A DNA stretch of 19,987 nt from an uncultured Christensenella sp. (GTDB lineage Bacteria > Bacillota > Clostridia > Christensenellales > Borkfalkiaceae): NCBI GenBank assembly GCA_910578145.1, contig CAJTPJ010000020.1:1-19987 (forward strand), read 5' to 3'. Numbering within the stretch: the stretch's first letter is position 1; every line of letters starts with the position of its first letter. This document shows positions 14,975-19,987 of the stretch, in pieces. Both the position numbers and the translations under genes were made by a program. The notes beneath the pieces are model-generated. The model was not told the DNA's origin, searched no databases, and saw only the letters and a list, made by a program, of their open reading frames with translations.

Positions 14975-15008
14975 AAAAGCTCTCGAACATACCGTTCGAG
15001 AGCTTTTT
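14975..15008 (+). terminator. Rho-independent terminator of the mtnN-luxS-ung-apgM operon
   Basis: AAAAGCTCTCGAAC, loop ATACC, GTTCGAGAGCTTTTT: a 14-base perfect stem with a T-run, 79 bases after the apgM stop. The A-run on the other side allows it to act on minus-strand transcripts too, such as that of the orphan gene at 15191. Confidence 0.9.
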
Positions 15009-15190
15009 ACTACAAACTATTTAGAAAGACAAATTGAAATTTATCGTTCTGTTTATATAATCTATACCAAACATCAATTTCTTCGTATTATCATCTATAT
15101 CAATATAATGCATTTCTACTATAATTCAAAACAAATAAATTACATAGGTAAAACTACAAACTAGCAGGGGCGCGTATGCTTGTCTTGATA
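15009..15190. other. AT-rich non-coding spacer
   Basis: No open frame, promoter or hairpin of note was seen here. An 11-base direct repeat, ACTACAAACTA, occurs at each end (15009-15019 and 15153-15163). Base composition is clearly more AT-rich than the coding regions on either side and continues into the orphan gene. Together with 14897-15008 this is the left non-coding part of the island. Confidence 0.5.
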
Positions 15191-15949
15191 TTAAAAATCG
15201 TAAACAATAACAACACCGTGTTCAAGAGAAAATTCAGCTGCTTGCCATAAAATAGAAAAAGCAAATTTTGCTAAAGACTCTGTATTATATGCCATATGTT
15301 TATGTGCTTCTTCTATTCCGTTTTCCTTGCTATATACCATATCAGCAGGATAACCTTCTGTTTTGCTCCACGAAATGATAGTATTTCTATCGGCATTCCA
15401 CTCAAAAGAATTATATACTTTCAATTCTTCAAGAAGTAAACTACTTGTTGCTAAAATACTTTCCTCTGAATTTGGTAAAACATAATTAAACATTATATTC
15501 CTTTTAATAGGAAGCCACCAACCATTGCCATCAAATAAAGATAATTGAAAATCTTTCGTTTCGAGAAATTCTGATACAATAGGGTGTTTGTAAATATCAA
15601 AATTCTTAATAATTGTAGAAGGTACTTCTTTATTACTGTATTTTGAAGCAATGTAAAGTAATAAAGCATTTAAGGCATCCCAGTCCGGCTTATCTGTATA
15701 ATATGGCGTAACTTCATAATCCTCATTCCATAATGGTACAGGGTTTAATTTAAGACCTTTTACTATAGCATTTTGCCATTGAGTTACTAACTCTTGAATT
15801 TCTTGTAAAGAAAGTTCATTTTCACTATTTTGTTGCGGTCTTATTGTTTGGAAATCTATTCCATTAGCCTCGGCAAATTGTTGTGATACTGTTTTCCAAT
15901 TACGCGCATAATAACGAATTAATGTCCCTGCATATATATCTAGTCCCAT
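15191..15949 (-). CDS. Unrecognised 252-residue protein in an AT-rich island
   Basis: I do not recognise the family. The protein opens with MGLDIYAGTLIRYYARNW, is acidic and aromatic (many Trp, Tyr, Asn, Glu), and has no signal peptide, membrane helix or evident catalytic motif. An amphipathic helical part (about 30-75) precedes a mixed middle with SLFDGNGWWLPI (about 140-150), and the C-terminus ends in a strand (GVVIVYDF). Codon choice is AT-rich and unlike its neighbours, which suggests acquisition by transfer. It has its own promoter and GGAG 11 bases before ATG, no partner gene, and is framed by inverted repeats. A soluble cytoplasmic accessory protein, such as an immunity- or antitoxin-like orphan, is conceivable but unsupported. 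Coding status is well supported by length, promoter and start signals. Confidence 0.75.
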   Translation of the reverse strand: MGLDIYAGTLIRYYARNWKTVSQQFAEANGIDFQTIRPQQNSENELSLQEIQELVTQWQNAIVKGLKLNPVPLWNEDYEVTPYYTDKPDWDALNALLLYIASKYSNKEVPSTIIKNFDIYKHPIVSEFLETKDFQLSLFDGNGWWLPIKRNIMFNYVLPNSEESILATSSLLLEELKVYNSFEWNADRNTIISWSKTEGYPADMVYSKENGIEEAHKHMAYNTESLAKFAFSILWQAAEFSLEHGVVIVYDF

Positions 15950-16012
15950 AACAATACTTTCTCCTTAATCCCAAATCATTTAGTCTTCTAAATTACTGTT
16001 TATCATACAATC

Positions 16013-16041
16013 ATTATATCACGAAAAATGAAAGAGCGCAA
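16013..16041 (-). promoter_or_regulatory. Sigma-A promoter of the orphan gene
   Basis: Minus strand: TTGCGC (16036-16041), 17-base spacer, TATAAT (16013-16018). The leader is about 57 bases with GGAG near 15961. Unlike several neighbours, this gene has a normal leader. Confidence 0.75.
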
Positions 16042-16083
16042 CTGGTTGAATTTTGCGGGAAATATAAAACATATCAATATCTC

Positions 16084-16105
16084 ACTAGGCTACAAGTAGC
16101 CTAGT
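16084..16105. repeat. Perfect 10-base inverted repeat
   Basis: ACTAGGCTAC, spacer AA, GTAGCCTAGT. There is no T-run on either side, so it is not an ordinary terminator. It lies about 43 bases upstream of the orphan gene's -35 box and could be an operator, a recombination core site, or an mRNA hairpin at the end of the RluA transcript. Confidence 0.55.
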
Positions 16106-16126
16106 TCGTCCACGAAAAAAAGTACA

Positions 16127-16153
16127 GAAAAGGCACAGCTTAATGCTATGCCT
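16127..16153 (-). terminator. Probable terminator of the methyltransferase-RluA transcript
   Basis: Minus strand: AGGCATAGC, loop ATTAA, GCTGTGCCT (one mismatch), then TTTT and, after six bases, seven more T. It lies about 68 bases beyond the RluA stop and before the orphan gene's promoter. The plus-strand reading also has a T-run further along. Confidence 0.55.
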
Positions 16154-16176
16154 AAACCTTTTTATTTGCGTCTTAT

Positions 16177-16215
16177 TATATTTCCTATGGGAATTACGGT
16201 AATTCCGCAACGCTT
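16177..16215 (-). repeat. Right arm of the imperfect inverted repeat bounding the AT-rich island
   Basis: Read on the minus strand: AAGCGTTGCGGAA (16215-16203), nine bases, then TTCCCATAGGAAA. It starts 5 bases past the RluA-family stop codon and mirrors the left arm at 14898-14936. GGAATTAC and GTAATTCC inside it can form an 8-base hairpin. Confidence 0.6.
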
Positions 16216-16220
16216 CTATT

Positions 16221-16904
16221 TTAAAACTCGAAATTTTTCCAGGGGTTTTCGTCCTTGGGCGGCTCGATAATAAATTTCAGCGTCTCGCCCGTGGTAGGGT
16301 GGCTAAACTTTAATGAATACGCCCAAAGCGCGAGTTTGCCTTTAACCGCCTTGTCGCCACCGTAACGCATATCGCCGTAAACGGGGCAGTTGATTGCCGC
16401 CGTTTGCACGCGGATTTGATGCGTTCTGCCCGTATGCAAAGTAATATCCGCAAGCGCAAGCGCACCCTTTTCCGCCTTTATTTCATATTCCAGCGAAGCA
16501 AACTTAGCGCCCTCTTCCGTCTGCGTACACACGTAAACGGTGTTGTTTACGCTGTTTTTCCTTAAATAGTTTTCCAAAACCGCTTTCTTCTTGAAAGGTG
16601 TTCCGCACAACACGGCGTAATACTTTTTTTCAAAACCGCCGTTTTTCATCTGCTCGGAAAGCCGTGCCGCCGCCTTAGAAGTTTTGGCAAACACCATAAC
16701 TCCGCCCGTAGGTCTGTCAAGCCTGTGCACCAGCCCCAAGTACACGTTGCCGGGCTTGGCGTAAGTTACGCGGATATACTCCTTTACTACGTCAAACAGG
16801 TTGTTATCCCCGCTTTCGTCGGGACAGCACGCTACCATCTGCGGCTTTAAAACCACAATAACGTGGTTGTCTTCGTATAAAATTATCAAATCCTCAGTCG
16901 TCAT
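16221..16904 (-). CDS. RluA-family RNA pseudouridine synthase
   Basis: It isomerises uridine to pseudouridine in rRNA or tRNA. This 227-residue protein is the catalytic domain alone, with no S4 RNA-binding domain. Motif II is HRLDRPTGG (60-68; catalytic Asp63), and the second conserved block is HTGRTHQIRVQ followed by GDMRYGG. The frame is open to 17015 inside the methyltransferase gene, but the start at 16904 has GGAGAGG a few bases before ATG and gives the usual IILYEDNHVIVVLKP opening. It overlaps the end of the methyltransferase gene by 11 bases, so the two RNA-modification genes are probably coupled. The exact target uridine cannot be read from sequence. Confidence 0.9.
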   Translation of the reverse strand: MTTEDLIILYEDNHVIVVLKPQMVACCPDESGDNNLFDVVKEYIRVTYAKPGNVYLGLVHRLDRPTGGVMVFAKTSKAAARLSEQMKNGGFEKKYYAVLCGTPFKKKAVLENYLRKNSVNNTVYVCTQTEEGAKFASLEYEIKAEKGALALADITLHTGRTHQIRVQTAAINCPVYGDMRYGGDKAVKGKLALWAYSLKFSHPTTGETLKFIIEPPKDENPWKNFEF

Positions 16905-17772
16905 AACCCTCTCCGACAAAAAGCCCGCTTGCCCCGCACGGCAACGGTATACCCTCTTCCGTGGCAATGCCAACCTCGTAAGCGGTAGCCGAGCCCGAAA
17001 AATTTTTAAGCGCAAGCGTAAGAATGTTTTTAAGCACCGCGGGCTGTAAACCCGTGGTGTAGCTGTTTATTAAAAAGAATACGGGCTTATCCGATAAAAG
17101 TTGCGCGCACGCGCACACGAACCCGAAAAGGTCGCGCTCTATCTTCCACGTTTCGCCGCCTGGACCCCTGCCGTAGCTGGGCGGGTCCATAATTATTCCG
17201 TCGTACTTATTGCCGCGGCGTATTTCGCGCTGAACGAACTTCATACAATCGTCCACTATGTACCTTATGCCGCTTTCAACGCCGGAAAGCCGCGCGTTTT
17301 CGCCCGCGCGCTCCACCATTCCCTTTGCCGCGTCAACGTGGGTAACCTTTGCGCCCGCTTTGGCGCAGGCAACCGAAGCCGCGCCCGTGTACGCAAACAG
17401 ATTAAGCACCTTTATTTCCCTGCCGCCCTTTTCCCGCGCGGCGGAAATAAGTTTACGCATAGCGTCCCAATTAACCGCCTGCTCGGGGAACAGCCCCGTA
17501 TGCTTAAAGCCCATAGGCTTAACTTTAAACGTCAAATCACGATAGGAAACGCACCACTCCGCGGGGAAATTTTTTCTTCTCTCCCACGCGCCGCCGCCCT
17601 TTTCACTGCGGTGGTAAACTGCGTTTACGCCCTCGTACGAATACAAGTTTTTACCCGTCCAGATAACCTGCGGGTCGGGGCGCAATAAAATAACCCCGTT
17701 CCAATTTTCCAGTTTCATTCCGTCAGAAGTAGCTAAAATTTTATAATCTTTCCAACCGTCCGCAGTTTTCAT
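16894..17772 (-). CDS. Class I SAM-dependent methyltransferase, RlmI/RlmL-like
   Basis: This 292-residue enzyme belongs to the Methyltrans_SAM (PF10672) group, related to the 23S rRNA cytosine and guanine methyltransferases. An N-terminal region (YKILATSDGMKLENWNG...LLRPDPQVIW) precedes the Rossmann part, with the SAM loop LNLFAYTGAAS (123-133), acidic ribose contact in VTHVDAAKGM (about 143-152) and the catalytic DPPSYGRGP (196-204). Pairing with a pseudouridine synthase supports an rRNA-modification role. No PUA domain is visible. The start at 17772 has no Shine-Dalgarno; a near-consensus promoter ends 6 bases upstream. Confidence 0.88.
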   Translation of the reverse strand: MKTADGWKDYKILATSDGMKLENWNGVILLRPDPQVIWTGKNLYSYEGVNAVYHRSEKGGGAWERRKNFPAEWCVSYRDLTFKVKPMGFKHTGLFPEQAVNWDAMRKLISAAREKGGREIKVLNLFAYTGAASVACAKAGAKVTHVDAAKGMVERAGENARLSGVESGIRYIVDDCMKFVQREIRRGNKYDGIIMDPPSYGRGPGGETWKIERDLFGFVCACAQLLSDKPVFFLINSYTTGLQPAVLKNILTLALKNFSGSATAYEVGIATEEGIPLPCGASGLFVGEGYDD

Positions 17773-17778
17773 AGGGAA

Positions 17779-17807
17779 ATTATATCAAACCGCCCCGCGT
17801 TTGTAAA
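17779..17807 (-). promoter_or_regulatory. Sigma-A promoter of the methyltransferase-RluA operon, predicted leaderless
   Basis: Minus strand: TTTACA (17802-17807), 17-base spacer, TATAAT (17779-17784), six bases (TTCCCT), ATG at 17772. This is the best-matching of the start-codon-proximal promoters in the window. Confidence 0.78.
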
Positions 17808-17815
17808 GCGTTTTA

Positions 17816-18310
17816 CTATTTACAATACGACGCAAGCACGTCGAAAAGCGAAACGTAATAACTGCTTAAATAATCCTTTGCCGTTTCGTCCGCGGAATAC
17901 AGCGCCAACCTTTCGTCAGGGTCGGCTATTGACATATAATAGTTGCGCACCAAACGGTACCTGTCCACGTAGCTTAACGAGTAATCTACAATATAGCCCG
18001 CGTCAGGCTTTCCGTCGCCGTTTCCGTCGTCGGGCAACGGCTCGTTTCTGGCAAGCGAATACCTAAGCTGTTCCACTATAATTTCCAGCTCGTGCTCGTA
18101 ATTCTTTATAAGAGCGGCGCGCTGTTGCCCGGCTAACGACGAGTTGTTGAAATTGTTCGTTAAAAGCAGTTTTTCAAACATAGCCATATCGCTTTCAAGA
18201 TTGTACAAAAGCTGGTTTTTGCTTTTCTGCGCCGTACGCAAAAGTTGCATCTGTATAGTGGAAAAATTTAAAATTTGTTCCTCTGAAAGCTCTATAACGT
18301 CAAATTCCAT
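17816..18310 (-). CDS. Small helical protein of a phage-like gene cluster, with a calcium-loop-like segment
   Basis: Family not recognised. This 164-residue protein is predicted largely helical, with a long charged helix at about 8-90. It has no signal or membrane segment. Residues 94-103 read DDGNGDGKPD, resembling DxNxDGxxD calcium-binding loops (EF-hand or thrombospondin type 3 like); a single loop is weak evidence for metal binding. A second helical part (about 110-160) follows. GGAGGT lies 5 bases before ATG, and the gene overlaps the upstream gene by 11 bases, so it belongs to the same translation unit. It ends just before the methyltransferase promoter with no obvious terminator. A small virion or assembly protein is the contextual guess. 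Confidence 0.65.
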   Translation of the reverse strand: MEFDVIELSEEQILNFSTIQMQLLRTAQKSKNQLLYNLESDMAMFEKLLLTNNFNNSSLAGQQRAALIKNYEHELEIIVEQLRYSLARNEPLPDDGNGDGKPDAGYIVDYSLSYVDRYRLVRNYYMSIADPDERLALYSADETAKDYLSSYYVSLFDVLASYCK

Positions 18311-19529
18311 TGCACACCTCCGCCACCGCGCTAAGCGCCCATACTTCGCCCCTGCCGCGCACGGTTATTTTAAAGCGTTTCCCCCGCAAATGCAGGGGAT
18401 AAACACCCTTTACACCCCCGAATATGCTTAGTTTACCGTCGCAATCCACCGTTACGTCCACGGCTCCGTCGCCCTCGGCGCGGATAAATTTAAGCAACTT
18501 ATAACGCTTGGAATCAAAGTCGGTTTCCGCAGCTTCGTAGGTAAATTCTCCACCCTTTACAAGGGTAAACCACCGTTTATCGTTAATGCAGTGAACGCTG
18601 CCTCGCGGCATAAACGCCGCGGTTTCGCTATTGATAACGTAGCCTGCGTGTTTAAGAATATCGAAAACGAAAATAACGTTTTTTTCAAGGTTTTTATCGT
18701 ACGCGCTCAAAAAATACTCGTCGCCGCAACCGTAAGCGCAAACGGGGTTTTGCGCTTCGGAAACTAACGGAATTTCCAACTTTTCCAGCTTTACGCCGTC
18801 GAAAGAAAGCAACCCGCCACGCGTGAGAAATAGCAACTTTCCGCCCGCCACCGCCACGGAATTGGGGAAAAATTCATCGATTGCCCCGTCAATATATTGA
18901 AGTTTATAGTTTTCGGGCAGTCCGAAAGCCGAAAGAGCAACAAGCCCGTACTTACAAAAAACTATGATTTTTTGCTTATATACGGCAAGTTCCATAATTT
19001 CTCCGCGCGCCGCCGTTATTTCAACCCAGCCCGCGCCGAATATACTCTCGTTAAATTCTAAGCCGCCCTCGCTTGACCAGCGAAGTTTATACGCATTGTC
19101 GCGGTCTATGCCGAACAGCCTGCCGTTTTTAAATACACCCCCGTATATATTGCCGTTAAAGGGTTTTAGCCTGCTTATTTCGGTTGCGGTTAACAGGCAT
19201 TGCGCGTCCCCAACCACGCACGATTCTTCACCCGTGGGATTAAACGCAAACGGCTTTCGCGCCGTAAAACCCGAGTCCGATTTTAAAAACTCTTCGCCCT
19301 GCGGTGCGTAATAAACCCCTTGGTTAGAGCAAACAAAAAGCCGCCCCGACGGGCGCAAAGCAACGCCGTAATACACGCCTTTCGGAAAAAATCCGTCAAC
19401 GCTTTCGGTAGTAAAACCGGGCGTTATTTTTCCGTTTGCAAGATATCCGTTAAAAATCCGCCCGCCGCGAAGAGTTAGTAAATCGACTTCCGCCTTCTTT
19501 ACGGCGGGGCAGGGAATTACTTCTTTCAT
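18300..19529 (-). CDS. Putative phage-type structural protein, beta-propeller-like
   Basis: This 409-residue protein of repeating short beta-strands has several GGxLxxL-type turns (GGKLLFLTRGGLLSFDG). The segment NGRLFGIDRDNAYKLRWSSE (from about 135) resembles the RLF...WS pattern I associate with tail-hub or virion propellers of P22 gp10 / T7 gp12 style. The C-terminus (LRGKRFKITVRGRGEVWALS) looks like the closing strand pair of such proteins. This is pattern recognition, not an alignment. No signal peptide. The start at 19529 is chosen over 19553 because AGGAGG stands 5 bases before it and its ATG overlaps the upstream TGA (ATGA). It would be translated in series with its two neighbours. 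Confidence 0.6.
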   Translation of the reverse strand: MKEVIPCPAVKKAEVDLLTLRGGRIFNGYLANGKITPGFTTESVDGFFPKGVYYGVALRPSGRLFVCSNQGVYYAPQGEEFLKSDSGFTARKPFAFNPTGEESCVVGDAQCLLTATEISRLKPFNGNIYGGVFKNGRLFGIDRDNAYKLRWSSEGGLEFNESIFGAGWVEITAARGEIMELAVYKQKIIVFCKYGLVALSAFGLPENYKLQYIDGAIDEFFPNSVAVAGGKLLFLTRGGLLSFDGVKLEKLEIPLVSEAQNPVCAYGCGDEYFLSAYDKNLEKNVIFVFDILKHAGYVINSETAAFMPRGSVHCINDKRWFTLVKGGEFTYEAAETDFDSKRYKLLKFIRAEGDGAVDVTVDCDGKLSIFGGVKGVYPLHLRGKRFKITVRGRGEVWALSAVAEVCNGI

Positions 19530-19969
19530 ACCCACCTCCTGGGCGGAAAGCATACTGCGGGGCTATTACTGCGCGCAACCGCGTCTATTTCTCGCCTGTA
19601 AATTTTCTCAAAATACTCCGCATAAGCCATTTCCCCTTGTATAAGACAATATTCCGCAAGCGCCCCCGCGGCAAGCATTTTTTCCGTTGTCACCTCTTCG
19701 GAAAAATCGCAATCGCCATCCAAAGTCTTTTTGCCCGGCGCAAAAGCGTACTCCACCTCTATTTCGTCGGCGTCCGCCTTTAAATAAGTGGGATAAGCAA
19801 TATATTTGATTTCCCTGCCGCCCGAAGTTACTTTAATTATTTTCACGGGTCGGCGCTTAAATTCGTCAAACGGGAACTGCCGCAACGGGGCGAAAAAAGT
19901 TTCTTTTGCGGTAAGCGGGAAATAGAACCTTGCCAGCTCGTCTTCCACCGCAGAAAAGCAGTACAGCAT
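19526..19969 (-). CDS. Phage connector-like protein, possibly 5'-truncated by the window edge
   Basis: This protein of 147 or more residues has a helical opening (SAVEDELARFYFPLTAKE) and a beta part with VKIIKVTSGGREIKYI and EIEVEYAFAP. A helical C-terminal part (TEKMLAAGALAEYCLIQGEMAYAEYFEKIYR) ends in a basic PPRRWV. This order matches small head-tail connector or adaptor proteins of phages as I remember them; the assignment is tentative. The frame has no stop between 19969 and the window end, and the ribosome site is poor (GGAAG), so the true start may lie to the right. It overlaps the next gene by 4 bases. Confidence 0.55.
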   Translation of the reverse strand: MLYCFSAVEDELARFYFPLTAKETFFAPLRQFPFDEFKRRPVKIIKVTSGGREIKYIAYPTYLKADADEIEVEYAFAPGKKTLDGDCDFSEEVTTEKMLAAGALAEYCLIQGEMAYAEYFEKIYRREIDAVARSNSPAVCFPPRRWV

Positions 19970-19987
19970 AATTTCAACCGCTTCCGC

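Noticed and set aside
15009..15163. 11-base direct repeat ACTACAAACTA as a target-site duplication
   Set aside because: Both copies are inside the island on the same side of the gene and in AT-rich sequence where such matches arise easily.
16084..16215. Integron attC site or gene cassette
   Set aside because: No matched RYYYAAC/GTTRRRY core pair and no integrase; the repeats seen are better described as inverted arms.
16725..16733. HRLDRPTGG in the pseudouridine synthase as a motif defect
   Set aside because: The catalytic HRLD is intact, and a glycine at this place is a variant I know from clostridial RluA-family members.
17101..17688. 195-residue plus-strand open frame opposite the methyltransferase
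   Set aside because: A shadow frame over clear SAM-methyltransferase motifs; arginine- and alanine-rich with no start signals.
1..19987. CRISPR arrays, tRNA or rRNA genes
   Set aside because: No regularly spaced repeats and no tRNA- or rRNA-like segments were noticed on either strand; gene packing leaves little room for them.

Overview
The window reads as chromosomal DNA from a low-to-moderate GC Gram-positive bacterium, most likely an uncultured member of Clostridia (Bacillota). The support is the set of families: FMN-binding lipoproteins with ApbE and NusG-domain-II partners, a roughly 550-residue clostridial-type glutamyl-tRNA synthetase, an XRE regulator with a membrane tail, DUF1622, Amidase_6, and a Pfs/LuxS pair. 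Lipobox signal peptides, sigma-A promoters (TTGACA-N17-TATAAT) and AGGAGG-type ribosome sites agree. Finer placement is a guess. No tRNA, rRNA, CRISPR array or transposase was seen.

Layout. (1) 29-3273, minus strand: a flavin-based extracytosolic electron-transfer set of two FMN-binding lipoproteins, the FMN transferase ApbE that would flavinylate them, and a membrane-anchored NusG-domain-II protein. Each lipoprotein gene has its own promoter and terminator, and apbE has its own promoter abutting its start codon. (2) 3365-8506, minus: an operon of an XRE regulator with a membrane domain, gltX, and a MacB-like ABC ATPase-permease fusion. (3) 8718-9617, plus: a DegV fatty-acid-binding protein, facing a coupled LOG-family hydrolase and low-molecular-weight tyrosine phosphatase pair (minus, 9671-10740). 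(4) 10845-11795: an Amidase_6 protein and a DUF1622 membrane protein, convergent on one compact terminator. (5) 11892-14896, plus: an overlapping operon mtnN-luxS-ung-apgM, which covers S-adenosylhomocysteine recycling and AI-2 production, uracil repair, and an ApgM-type mutase or proposed homoserine kinase. (6) 14898-16215: an AT-rich island carrying one unrecognised gene, bounded by imperfect inverted repeats that lie directly against the stop codons of the two flanking convergent genes. (7) 16221-17772, minus: a SAM methyltransferase and a RluA-type pseudouridine synthase, overlapping. (8) 17816-19969, minus: three overlapping genes that look like phage structural genes, running off the right edge.

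The most unusual pattern is in gene starts. Five genes (apbE, the XRE regulator, DUF1622, mtnN, the methyltransferase) have a good sigma-A promoter with a 17-base spacer whose -10 box ends 6 or 7 bases before the ATG, and no Shine-Dalgarno sequence. This predicts leaderless mRNAs, in a genome where many other genes use strong Shine-Dalgarno sites. The geometry also corrects several starts: apbE at 1696, DUF1622 at 11795, mtnN at 11892.
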